Shown: positions 17,801 to 25,041 of the stretch, piece by piece | How positions within the stretch are numbered: position 1 is the stretch's first letter | Layout of the letters: every line of letters starts with the position of its first letter | NCBI RefSeq assembly: GCF_902459535.1 | Contig: NZ_LR699555.1 | Span: 62,001 to 126,000, forward strand | Direction: 5' to 3' | Origin: Paraburkholderia dioscoreae | GTDB taxonomy: Bacteria; Pseudomonadota; Gammaproteobacteria; Burkholderiales; Burkholderiaceae | Length of the DNA: 64,000 nt | The notes under the pieces: generated by a model | Told to the model about the DNA's origin: nothing | Database searches by the model: none | What the model saw: only the letters and a program-made list of their open reading frames with translations | Made by a program: the position numbers and the translations under genes

Positions 17801-18420
17801 GGCAAGGTGCGGCAGGGCTGGCAGTCACGCCGGCCGCAAATCCTCCTGCAGCAGGGCAAGCTGGTTCTGTGGCGGGCGCGGCAGCAGCGACGGCTCCTGC
17901 TGCGGCGCAATCAGGACAGGGATCGGGGGTCCCGGTTGCTTCGAGTAGTGCACCTGCCCACCCGCACCATCCCGCCGCAACCCGCCAGACGGCTATGCGT
18001 GCCAATCAGCCGCCAACTGCTGGCCAAGCCACAGAACTGCGGCCGCCACCGTTGCCGCGTGACGCCGGCCAGCAGAACTTGCGGGCGCAGCGGCCGCCTA
18101 ACCTCGATAACTGGAACTTCAAGGGCGAGATGGAAGGAAAGCTCGGCAACGATCGCAATCTGGTCGAAGCGAACGTGGACAAGGCGACCGCCCAGGCGGA
18201 CGCGGCGGGGCTCAGCGACAAAGGCGCCGGCACGGCTCGCAGAGCCGCGGCGAACGTCGCTGATAATGCAGCTGACCTGGCTCGCAAACCCGGAAGCCCG
18301 TCCCGTACCGGCCTTATTCTTGACGTGCCTGCAGCTGAACCCGGACCGACCGTTAAAGTAGTGAACGAAAACGGCGGAGACGCACCGAGCGAATCGCGGC
18401 CGCGTTTTGTACGCCGTTAA
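14890..18420 (+). CDS. traG: Mating-pair stabilisation and entry-exclusion protein TraG
   Basis: 1176-residue TraG. The start is GTG at 14890. The N-terminal half is the conserved membrane part (ALIWGFAFAVALWRL near residue 35; MLRYAGSFGNYLIALIIGLG and AAHIMVWPILVVNVG near residues 375-430; ASLPVLMSLIFGLGES near 480). The C-terminal half is periplasmic, Gln/Ala/Ser-rich and partly repetitive (AGQ...GSGANGAAAYG), and is expected to be variable. It ends the tra operon before an inverted repeat. Confidence 0.9.
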   Translation: MAIPTLTFYSTSADLTTLSAIFNGVAMICQQNALIWGFAFAVALWRLMQTSTTAALRSPTGQGAAVLASGPMNTLIPFILAMTLTNPMLQGTVQLESTINGALTEVDHVPLAISVIPVGASILSQDVDKLVSTAYQSVNLQYPTISATANGFLNPLKVLLSARTSMVRLGGIDSEVKTVLSSCLGPDSGVNYANIQNLVMNAGNTGATSAQSIEINGVNPTAIGALLYQASSNTNGMVNDPGLNSTNILSCYDAANQVANDITNALNSVEFTRVVQGAVNGMDQPVPGADYSFNKLATQYNAVATSNTLGGVFAGGTAQSNGEFMNLLFSEMVQNDLNCLRASSDTLTQCQATALQAAEIERNNLQQAAAEVPMLRYAGSFGNYLIALIIGLGPVIIMLMMFAGVDSGKSIKTAAHIMVWPILVVNVGAEIVNGMLYIDVANFLQSVRQGGWISQANTFAAYKQLSLQIGVGSHIMASLPVLMSLIFGLGESSAMTSVATTIAPKSSDTADNVAPVPAVTRPMFENSSIAHATQMPNGQANLAMNGSLEAVSTSTTFGNLSRDASQSLTKAQTQTQSIEAGQQNMRMWAEAAQKHDFSALGVDNSIGEQIVSGWEHRLNGSRNKHSGNSVAGVKANENGANAGGQVAAGLSADTREGPGGSLSGSVSAGGSTSASDRLQASTDAGTNVSYDDSKALTNAIHDTIAANRHSSAGQQAAKDLSHTLQTQESFQQTLSQVNSVTDATANAVHDSSSFVQASSQIKAPELLWQKDANPEFAAFQAINGRQFDEHPTTQKYAQIAANDAASGATDKVIGSPEGQQVVNRHRAAVLMAQDPNASVADRAMATSYLAAEGQAMQHMRYMPGDTTMKNFEVGSPVDRTGVNAPALMGAVQRAAPALPVPAVPPTQRGTGDGAIPAPANSAQRQSQSSGAQPAGGSTVAPAVNQPVAGQSGSGANGAAAYGSPAAQLTTGQGAAGLAVTPAANPPAAGQAGSVAGAAAATAPAAAQSGQGSGVPVASSSAPAHPHHPAATRQTAMRANQPPTAGQATELRPPPLPRDAGQQNLRAQRPPNLDNWNFKGEMEGKLGNDRNLVEANVDKATAQADAAGLSDKGAGTARRAAANVADNAADLARKPGSPSRTGLILDVPAAEPGPTVKVVNENGGDAPSESRPRFVRR

Positions 18421-18434
18421 TTGAAGCCCCACTT

Positions 18435-18459
18435 GGCGGATATTCAACCAATATCCGCC
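18435..18459. terminator. Perfect 10-bp inverted repeat after traG
   Basis: GGCGGATATT, loop CAACC, then AATATCCGCC. It lies 15 bp past the traG stop and is not followed by a T-run, so it may be a factor-dependent or weak terminator, or a binding site. Confidence 0.45.
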
Positions 18460-18513
18460 GCCTTCGATTTGTGGTAATTTAATAGGCAATATCGTTGTAT
18501 TTTCGAGGAAAAA

Positions 18514-18717
18514 ATGACAAATATACTCAGGAAAATCGGCGCGAGAATTGTGTTTGCTTTTACGGGTTATCCGCCTGAAATGAAGAAATCGCCACGACGC
18601 GCCACGCGAGGCTTAGGCGCGTCGACGCAGCCCAAGCGCTTCGACTGGCACGGTGCGGGCGCTGGCAGCCCCGGGCCGCGAAACAACTACGGCACAAAGA
18701 GCGGCCCCGGCTTCTAG
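18514..18717 (+). CDS. Small basic protein of unknown function
   Basis: 67-residue basic protein (MTNILRKIGARIVFAFTG...) with a possible amphipathic N terminus and a Gly/Pro/Arg-rich C terminus ending TKSGPGF. CGAGGAAAAA directly precedes the ATG, which supports translation. It is followed by a strong terminator. I recognise no family. Confidence 0.5.
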   Translation: MTNILRKIGARIVFAFTGYPPEMKKSPRRATRGLGASTQPKRFDWHGAGAGSPGPRNNYGTKSGPGF

Positions 18718-18752
18718 GCGGGCGACCCTGCCAGAAGGGCATTGCTCAGACG

Positions 18753-18782
18753 TAAAAAAACCGGCCTAGGGCCGGTTTTTTG
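18753..18782. terminator. Bidirectional intrinsic terminator
   Basis: AAAAAAACCGGC-CTAG-GCCGGTTTTTT: a GC stem flanked by A- and T-runs. It ends the + strand traG/small-protein unit and can also stop - strand transcription from the HTH gene. Confidence 0.88.
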
Positions 18783-18815
18783 TTGCCTCAGCGGACGACG
18801 ATCGCTGTCAGAAAA

Positions 18816-18829
18816 TTTCGCATGCGAAA
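18816..18829. promoter_or_regulatory. 14-bp palindrome TTTCGCATGCGAAA, second copy
   Basis: Exact repeat of the core of the palindrome at 7519-7534. It lies between the terminator and the 3' end of the HTH gene on the opposite strand. Confidence 0.45.
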
Positions 18830-18859
18830 CGTGGGGTGTGACGTTAGGCCGCGCCGCGG

Positions 18860-19390
18860 TCACCAATCAAATGCGGCGGGGTCGGAGTTCGATTCTGCCG
18901 ACGCACCAGCGGTGCGTGGTTTCTTGCGCAAGGCGCTACGGACTGTCGTCGGCTTAAGATTGTAGATGCCGGCAATCGCCTCGATGCTCATCCCGGAATC
19001 AGCAAGGCGCACCCATGCCTCCAGACGCTGCTCACGCACGTCCTGCGCTGTGATTCCAAGAGCCTTGCGGAATTCAGCCTCGATCGCTCGTTGACCGCGC
19101 TTCTTCGCCTCGGTGTATGAGAATTTACGTTTGCGGTAGAGCGTGTTCAGCACCGACTCCGGCTTCACTTTGTACAACGACGCGACCAGATCGACGCTCA
19201 TGCCTGACTCAAGCAACCGGATCCATGTGTCGTAACGAACCTCGAGCACCTGCGCTGCCGTGATTCCTAGCGACTTGCGGTAGCCAAACACGGCCATGTG
19301 CTTCACGCCGATGGATTCGGCGATTTGAGTGTCGGCGACACCCTTGCTCAGACCTTTTCTAATTAGAGTTTTCTGTTCGTCTGTCAGCAT
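18860..19390 (-). CDS. Putative DNA-binding protein with duplicated HTH module
   Basis: 176-residue protein (start MLTDEQKTLIRKGLSKG; a GTG at 19459 would add 23 residues, and neither start has a clear Shine-Dalgarno). It contains two similar modules, ITAAQVLEVRYDTWIRL...GMSVDLVASLYKVKPESV and ITAQDVREQRLEAWVRL...GMSIEAIAGIYNLKPTTV. Each ends in a helix-turn-helix-like segment and a basic tail; a third HTH-like segment (VADTQIAESIGVKHMAV) is near the N terminus. It may regulate transfer genes, since it is the only such protein near the two TTTCGCATGCGAAA sites. Function is inferred. Confidence 0.6.
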   Translation of the reverse strand: MLTDEQKTLIRKGLSKGVADTQIAESIGVKHMAVFGYRKSLGITAAQVLEVRYDTWIRLLESGMSVDLVASLYKVKPESVLNTLYRKRKFSYTEAKKRGQRAIEAEFRKALGITAQDVREQRLEAWVRLADSGMSIEAIAGIYNLKPTTVRSALRKKPRTAGASAESNSDPAAFDW

Positions 19391-19740
19391 AGGGACAACG
19401 GTGCGGATGTCGCCATGGGCGAAAAACCTATTATTACAAATAGATAACAACGGGATCACTATGCAAAGTAGTGCCCGACCATGTTTTCTTTACTGTACAT
19501 CGCGTTAGGGCTTTGGAGAAAGACCAAACGCTGGAGCCGGTCAGGCGGATTGCGCGTCGCAGGTTGCGGGCCAGCCTGGCCCGCAGGAGCGGCGCAATCT
19601 TAGCTGAACAGATATGCCAACGATGTTAATTATTGTAAGAGAGGGAACAATCACGGACTATGATGCATGACCAATAATGACAAAAGATACAGATCAGACG
19701 CATTTTTGCAGATCAGCAGCAGTCCGCTTGTCCATGTGTC
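19391..19740. other. Intergenic region with a 9-bp hairpin
   Basis: AT-rich upstream part for the HTH gene, then a hairpin at 19565-19585 (TGCGGGCCA, loop GCC, TGGCCCGCA). I see no further gene; a promoter for the HTH gene should be here but I cannot choose one. Confidence 0.4.
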
Positions 19741-20367
19741 TCACCGCGCCATCGAAATGATGCCGTTGACGAGCTGGCTAAACATGGCCGCATCGCCGCC
19801 CGTGAACTCAGGCGTCACGATGTAGGTTCCCGCGACGGCCACGGCCGGCGTGTTGGTCACCTCCAGCGACTTCTGGAGCACGAGAAGCGACTGGAGACTC
19901 TCCCGCAACGTATCCGCATGTGACTGGACAAGCTCTGGCACCGACACAGGAACATGGGCGGCACGACCGATTCTGTCGATTCCTGCCCAATTTGCCGTAG
20001 ACATGCCTTTATCCTGGACGCCGATAAAGGACGCCTCGATAAAATTATGGACGTAGGCCGGGTAGTATTTCTGGACCGCAAGATAACTCAATGCGAATTG
20101 AATACCGTCCGCCTTATTAACGAGTGGCGTAAAAGAAAAGGTTTTCTCTTTAGGTAGAGTCGCTTCGAGATTTTTAAAAAACTGGAAATAGTTTCGAGAG
20201 AACGGGCAGCTTGGCGAAAAGAATACCCGCACCGCCTCTTCATCGCCCGCAACCGGCTTGACCTGCAAGTATGGCTTCAGCTGCTCCATGCCGGCCGGGA
20301 CCTGGGCTCGACAGGCCAGCGGCAGGCCGAGGAGAAGTGCCACCATCAGGGACGCAACGCGCTTCAT
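19741..20367 (-). CDS. DsbA-like periplasmic protein with CPFS instead of CXXC
   Basis: 208-residue exported thioredoxin-fold protein. The ATG at 20367 is chosen for AGAGGT 6 bp upstream; the signal peptide ends CRA. The active-site region is FFSPSCPFSRNYF with Cys54 and Ser57, so the resolving Cys of DsbA (CPHC) is replaced by Ser. The cis-Pro region TNTPAVAVAGTYIV and a helical insert are present, as in DsbA. A monothiol protein could trap or isomerise disulfides in Cys-rich TraU/TraN rather than oxidise them. It follows the ATPase gene by 1 bp. Confidence 0.75.
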   Translation of the reverse strand: MKRVASLMVALLLGLPLACRAQVPAGMEQLKPYLQVKPVAGDEEAVRVFFSPSCPFSRNYFQFFKNLEATLPKEKTFSFTPLVNKADGIQFALSYLAVQKYYPAYVHNFIEASFIGVQDKGMSTANWAGIDRIGRAAHVPVSVPELVQSHADTLRESLQSLLVLQKSLEVTNTPAVAVAGTYIVTPEFTGGDAAMFSQLVNGIISMAR

Positions 20368-20368
20368 A

Positions 20369-21880
20369 TCAGACCTCTGCCTGTTCAATTACTTCCGCAA
20401 TGGCGTCGACCTTGGCCGCTTCGACGAAGGACAGGAGGCTTGCTGTACTGCCTTCGTCTGCCGCCCTGTGGTACGCATCAATGGCTCGGTCTACCTGTAC
20501 GAAATTAAGTGCATGCTCCTTCGCCAATCGCACGCGCAGACCTGGATGGGCTTCAGCATCCATATTTCCCTCAAGTTGCGTTACACAGTCAGACATCCTC
20601 GCTTGTCCTGCCTGCACGGCGCGCACCCCGCGCACCGCTAACGGTTCAAACTGATCCTGCTCGCTTGCGGCTCGGTAGATCGCCGACGTATCGATTCGAT
20701 CGGCCTTTAGCAGCGCCTTGATCTCCGGCGTCGTCACAATAACCTCGACCAGAGCAATCTTGCCTGTCTTCTTGCCTGACTGAACTTCCGAAATGGTGTC
20801 TCCGAGATCCATGCCGTTCGACGTGAGCCAGAACTTCTCGTCGCGCGTGAGTCTTCGGGTAATCACCGGACCTTCGTACCGGTCCATCAAACGCTGCGCA
20901 ACCACGGCCTTCAAAACCTGCGCGACTCGATATGCATCGCGCGCCTTGTCCTCGGTCAGGTCAATTGCACGCGAGTACGTCTCGTAACTGCTGTTCGTAT
21001 GGAGTGTCGCAAACACAAGGTGTCCAGTCTGAGCAGCTTGTAGAGCGATTTCCATCGTCTCTGCGTCCCGGATCTCAGCCACCATGATGATGTCAGGATC
21101 CTGTCGCAAGGATGAGCGCAGCGCCCGCTTGAATGTGATGTTCCCGCCGACCTGAACCTGAGCGATCGGACCGTCACCTCGAAGCCCGATTTCGACCGGC
21201 TGCTCGATCGTATGGATCGCTTTTGTTCCGTCGTTCAGCCGGTCCAGCATCGCATTCAGAAGTGTCGTCTTCCCGGAACCCGTGGGACCGGTCACAAGCA
21301 CCAAGCCGCTAGGCTCGGAAATCGTGCGCAGGATCGTACGTATGACAGCGTAAGAGAGACCAATTTCGTGCAGCTTCGGGGCTCGCTGCGGGTCCAGCAA
21401 CCGACAGGTGAATTTAAAGCCGTTATAAGTCTTGGTGTATTCGGTCCGGATGTCGACCATATAGGCCGGCGCATCGGCAAACGGTTTGAGCCCCTTGTCT
21501 CTGGCGAAGTCTGCCGGAAGCTCCATTTCGAAGCGTGTCGACGCAATGTCAGGCGTTGTAGCGCCTTGCGACGTGCCGTTAAGCTGGAACAGCTTGGTTT
21601 CCCAGTGCCTACCCAGAGTAGTGCCCGGATACCTGAATACAAAGTTCCTCAATCCTTCTGGCGTTCGGACGTTCACGTAAATATCCGGCGAATCGCCTCG
21701 CCCGCGCCCTGCAATGTGAACGTCCGAAGAGCCGGTAATGATGGCCCAAACAAACAGGTTGCGAATCGCCTGCTCGATCGGCGCCTCTTCGCTGGAGCCC
21801 TCCTTCACCATCATGATCGCGCGACGCTGATCGGTTGAAAGTGAGTCGAGATTCACTACAGGTACGTTATTTCCGGCCAT
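20369..21880 (-). CDS. PilT/VirB11-family secretion ATPase
   Basis: 503-residue cytoplasmic ATPase of the GspE/PilT/DotB superfamily. The ATG at 21880 has GGGGGA upstream. The N-terminal domain holds SSDVHIAGRGRGDSPDIYV, Walker A is GPTGSGKT (residues 198-205), the Walker B region is DPDIIMVAEIRDAET, and HLVFATLHTNSS is the His box. F-type systems normally lack a VirB11-like ATPase, so its presence beside this cluster is unusual. It could serve the transfer channel (as TraJ/DotB in IncI) or pilus retraction. It is co-transcribed with the DsbA-like gene. Confidence 0.85.
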   Translation of the reverse strand: MAGNNVPVVNLDSLSTDQRRAIMMVKEGSSEEAPIEQAIRNLFVWAIITGSSDVHIAGRGRGDSPDIYVNVRTPEGLRNFVFRYPGTTLGRHWETKLFQLNGTSQGATTPDIASTRFEMELPADFARDKGLKPFADAPAYMVDIRTEYTKTYNGFKFTCRLLDPQRAPKLHEIGLSYAVIRTILRTISEPSGLVLVTGPTGSGKTTLLNAMLDRLNDGTKAIHTIEQPVEIGLRGDGPIAQVQVGGNITFKRALRSSLRQDPDIIMVAEIRDAETMEIALQAAQTGHLVFATLHTNSSYETYSRAIDLTEDKARDAYRVAQVLKAVVAQRLMDRYEGPVITRRLTRDEKFWLTSNGMDLGDTISEVQSGKKTGKIALVEVIVTTPEIKALLKADRIDTSAIYRAASEQDQFEPLAVRGVRAVQAGQARMSDCVTQLEGNMDAEAHPGLRVRLAKEHALNFVQVDRAIDAYHRAADEGSTASLLSFVEAAKVDAIAEVIEQAEV

Positions 21881-21948
21881 CGTTTTCCCCCGATTACGGT
21901 TCCGCTTCCTCAATTTGTTGCGCTTTCGTCAAGCGCCCTAATATTAAT

Positions 21949-21976
21949 TTGAGTCGGCAATAGAACTGATTATAAT
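21949..21976 (+). promoter_or_regulatory. Sigma-70 promoter of the 22.0-27.9 kb operon
   Basis: TTGAGT (21949-21954), a 16-bp spacer and a perfect TATAAT (21971-21976), about 28 bp before the ATG at 22005. The spacer end ACTGAT resembles the AGTGAT of the promoters at 2660 and 46874. Confidence 0.65.
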
Positions 21977-22004
21977 TTAACTATACCTCCCTCTCAACTA
22001 GACG

Positions 22005-23189
22005 ATGCTTACCAACAGTCAATGCCTCCGGCGTCCGCGCGCCACGTGGTCTATAGCGCTTCTCGCCGTATCACTATCGAGCGGGGCTGTTGCTCAGAGC
22101 GAACCTACCACTCCCGAAAGCGTAAAGAGTTTCGCCGACGCAACGTTCAACTCCGAGGTCTTCAAGGGTTTTGTCGCGAACTACCAGCGCCAGAATGCGG
22201 GCGTCATCAACAGCGTGAACGATGCCGCTGTCGCCCAGGCCAAAGCAACCCTGCCCAAGGCTTCGGAATACGGAGCGAGGATCCGCTACGGAACACACAA
22301 CGTGGTCAGCAACGACGGCGAGACTATCGTTTCGTGGATGATTGAAGCTGCGGGAGCTGACCCCCAGCAACGCAAGGTATTCCTCGCAAAGCTTGCGGAC
22401 CTCTCGACGCGGCAGAATCCGGAGGCAATGACCTTCGCAGGCTTCGTGGCCGAATACGGCCTGTTCGGAGAGCAGCAGAATGTTCAACGGGCGATTGAGC
22501 TCTATCGCACCGCTGCGTCTTACAACTATCAGCCCGCGATCTATGATCTGGCCGTCGCCGCCGCCTATGGAAAAGCGCAGCGCGCCGATCTGAGCAGCGC
22601 AGCGGCGCTTGTGAGCCAGGCCGCTGCGATCGCGCCAGAGGACTCCTATCGTGTGTGTGGCCTTGGTGCATTCCTGAGCTACCGGCAAGGTGACCGGCAA
22701 CAGGCCGGCAGGTATGCGCAGTCGTGCTGGTCGGATCTGGCGAGCATTCCCAAAGCGCTATACGACGACCGGGTAACGTCCTCGCAAAAAATCCTGCTTC
22801 TGCGCAACTCGATCGCCACAGGTGTTGACGACGGGTATCCGCTGCTCGAAAAAGTAACTCACGATGCGGGGCCCGAGCCCCAGTATCTTGCATGCAAATA
22901 CATGCTCGTCAACCGCTATCGTCGTTCACTGAACGGCAGCGCTCTGAAGGATGACGCTGTGAGGTGCTATCAGCAGTCTGCACAGACGCCGACAGACTCG
23001 AAGGAGTCGTTGCTGCGGATCAATACCGTGGTTCCGGGCATTATCGGCTTTGTCCCAACTGAAATCCGCACGCTGGAAAAGCTGCGGGCGTCTAATCATT
23101 TTCACTACGCATGGAGCGTTCCGTATTTGCCGTTCCGGCAACAGGACGTTGATCTCTTTGCACCCTTCGTAAGCCATACAAAACAATAA
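22005..23189 (+). CDS. Exported TPR/Sel1-like repeat protein
   Basis: 394-residue protein with a signal peptide (TWSIALLAVSLSSGAVAQ). Helical repeats of the Sel1/TPR kind follow, for example AMTFAGFVAEYGLFGEQQNV, RAIELYRTAASYNYQPAIYD and LAVAAAYGKAQ. Such repeats mediate protein-protein contacts. It heads an operon that also encodes both TraN-like proteins, so a role in the mating apparatus is likely but not shown. No strong Shine-Dalgarno precedes the ATG. Confidence 0.65.
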   Translation: MLTNSQCLRRPRATWSIALLAVSLSSGAVAQSEPTTPESVKSFADATFNSEVFKGFVANYQRQNAGVINSVNDAAVAQAKATLPKASEYGARIRYGTHNVVSNDGETIVSWMIEAAGADPQQRKVFLAKLADLSTRQNPEAMTFAGFVAEYGLFGEQQNVQRAIELYRTAASYNYQPAIYDLAVAAAYGKAQRADLSSAAALVSQAAAIAPEDSYRVCGLGAFLSYRQGDRQQAGRYAQSCWSDLASIPKALYDDRVTSSQKILLLRNSIATGVDDGYPLLEKVTHDAGPEPQYLACKYMLVNRYRRSLNGSALKDDAVRCYQQSAQTPTDSKESLLRINTVVPGIIGFVPTEIRTLEKLRASNHFHYAWSVPYLPFRQQDVDLFAPFVSHTKQ

Positions 23190-23203
23190 GGGCAAACAAC
23201 CAC

Positions 23204-23752
23204 ATGAGACTGACCATCTCTGCATTGACCGCGGGCATCCTTGCGTCCGCAATACCGGGAATTAGTTACGCTGACGACGCATCGCCCAAGAGCGTGCTGA
23301 CCGACGCCGTCACAAGCGGTTCCGCGAGCGCCCCGCTCGACGATAACGGCCAGTACGCAGCCGTTATCGCGGCCGTCAAGAAGAAGACCGGAAGCGACGG
23401 GCCGCTCATGATCTATGCGTCGCGCATTCTCACGTTCAAGCAACAGCCGCGCTGTGGGCGTGTAGCCTACGTGATCGGGCAACCCAGCGCGAATCTGGCG
23501 TGGCCTGACATGGGCGGCCAGCTCAACATCTGCGACAACGGCGACCCTCCGCTTCGCATGTGCAAAGGCGAGCCGGACAAGCTTGTTCTTTCCAATAGCC
23601 AGTGCGCAGATCGGTCAGCACCGGTTGACACCCCTGAAGTCGCTGCGGCGATTCAGGCCGCGCTTGCTGCGGGCAGCATGTCGCCTGAGCAGGCGGCAAA
23701 AATGGTTCGGCAACAGCAAGGCGGCTCGTCCGCGGCCACGCGGGGAGAATAG
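23204..23752 (+). CDS. Exported protein of unknown function
   Basis: 182-residue protein with a signal peptide (MRLTISALTAGILASAIPGISYA) and four Cys (PRCGRV, LNICDNG, LRMCKGE, SQCADR) that likely form two disulfides. The C terminus is Ala/Gln-rich and helical. It lies 14 bp after the TPR-like gene and 2 bp before the first traN-like gene. I do not recognise the family. Confidence 0.6.
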   Translation: MRLTISALTAGILASAIPGISYADDASPKSVLTDAVTSGSASAPLDDNGQYAAVIAAVKKKTGSDGPLMIYASRILTFKQQPRCGRVAYVIGQPSANLAWPDMGGQLNICDNGDPPLRMCKGEPDKLVLSNSQCADRSAPVDTPEVAAAIQAALAAGSMSPEQAAKMVRQQQGGSSAATRGE

Positions 23753-23754
23753 CA

Positions 23755-25041
23755 ATGAGACGTTTGCTCCCCCTTCTTTTCATGATTGCGGTGCACTTTG
23801 CGTACGCGCAGAGTGCAAGCGATCTGGCAAACGGGACGTCGTTTGCAAAAACCCTCGCCCCTACCTCCCCGTCACAGATCGTGAATCCTTCGGGAGTGTC
23901 GAGCGCCTGGGCCGGCCAGACGAGTACGCCCAGCACCGTGCCGGCCGGCCTCGCCGGGTTCTCGAATCCGAATACCGATTCGACACTACTGAGCACGGCA
24001 CGTAGCGGCAGCCTGGCGGCAATGGGCAATCAGACAATGATCGACTGTGCGAGCTATGTGCCCGGGAGTGACGAGTACAAGAATCAGGACTGTGCGGCTG
24101 TCAACTTCCTGAATAACCAGTGTATGCAGGCGACCACTGGCGAGCAGTCCGTGTTAGGCAAGACCGGTACGGCTCACGGCACATCTGCCAATTGCGCGGG
24201 CACCTATGGCGCTGGTCAGTCACAGTTCGGGTATGGAAATCAGGTCACGCCTACAGATCCGATGTTCACGGGCACGCTCAATCTCGGCAACACTGCGGGT
24301 AACGTGCTCTCACAGACCTGCTCGACCTCCACCGTGGTGACGACACCGGCGCAGTATGCCAATAACACGTGCATCGTCTCGACCGATGAGGAAGACAACG
24401 CGTGCTCGCAGTATTTGAATACGACCGTCACCAACACGATCAGCCAGGCGCTTTCCACTCAGAATTGTCCTGATGGCGGCACCTTGCAGGGGAACGTCTG
24501 TGTACACACGATCACCTACAATCCGACCATTAGCTGCCCCGACGGTTACATCCAGAACAACGTGAACCAGTGCGTGCAGTACAACCAGTTGCAGGGAACG
24601 CCCTATTGCCCGTCAGGCACGACTGCGAATTACACGAACACCGGCACGATGCTGTGCCTTGCGCCACAATTTAGCAATGGTTGCCCGGCTTCCTACGCCG
24701 GCATGCCGCTTGAGGCGATTGTTTTCTCGCTAGGGGGCACGTGTCTCGGTGACTACCTGCCGCTGCAGTCGTGCCCGAACGGCTACAGCTGGAACGGGTC
24801 TGCCTGCACGCAAACCAACGTCGTCGGCACCACAATGACCTGTCCGAGCGGCGGATCTCTCCAAGGTGCAACATGCGTGTCGTCCAGTACGACCTCGTCG
24901 ACGACGACCTACAGCTGCCCGAGTGGCCAGACGCTCAATGGAACGGGCTGCATCCAGAAAACTGTCGCTACCAGCTGGACGGACACGTGTGTCACATACG
25001 AGAAGAGCGCGGGCGTTTCGCTAGGAGTCCCACAGCAATGA
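23755..25041 (+). CDS. traN: Cys-rich exported protein, N-terminal TraN-like half
   Basis: 428-residue exported protein. The signal peptide ends AYAQ. After a Ser/Thr/Gly-rich start (FAKTLAPTSPSQIVNP) come Cys-rich modules repeating the pattern CPDG/CPSG...L.G..CV (TQNCPDGGTLQGNVCV, TMTCPSGGSLQGATCV, TYSCPSGQTLNGTGCI). Proteins of this type form the distal part of TraN, the outer-membrane mating-pair stabilisation adhesin. Its stop overlaps the next ATG (25038-25041). Calling it half of TraN is an inference from the combined length and composition. Confidence 0.7.
   Translation: MRRLLPLLFMIAVHFAYAQSASDLANGTSFAKTLAPTSPSQIVNPSGVSSAWAGQTSTPSTVPAGLAGFSNPNTDSTLLSTARSGSLAAMGNQTMIDCASYVPGSDEYKNQDCAAVNFLNNQCMQATTGEQSVLGKTGTAHGTSANCAGTYGAGQSQFGYGNQVTPTDPMFTGTLNLGNTAGNVLSQTCSTSTVVTTPAQYANNTCIVSTDEEDNACSQYLNTTVTNTISQALSTQNCPDGGTLQGNVCVHTITYNPTISCPDGYIQNNVNQCVQYNQLQGTPYCPSGTTANYTNTGTMLCLAPQFSNGCPASYAGMPLEAIVFSLGGTCLGDYLPLQSCPNGYSWNGSACTQTNVVGTTMTCPSGGSLQGATCVSSSTTSSTTTYSCPSGQTLNGTGCIQKTVATSWTDTCVTYEKSAGVSLGVPQQ

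Noticed and set aside
18816..18829. Palindrome as a dif or resolvase site
   Set aside because: It lacks the asymmetric XerC/XerD arms and no recombinase gene is nearby; a regulator or parS-like site fits better.
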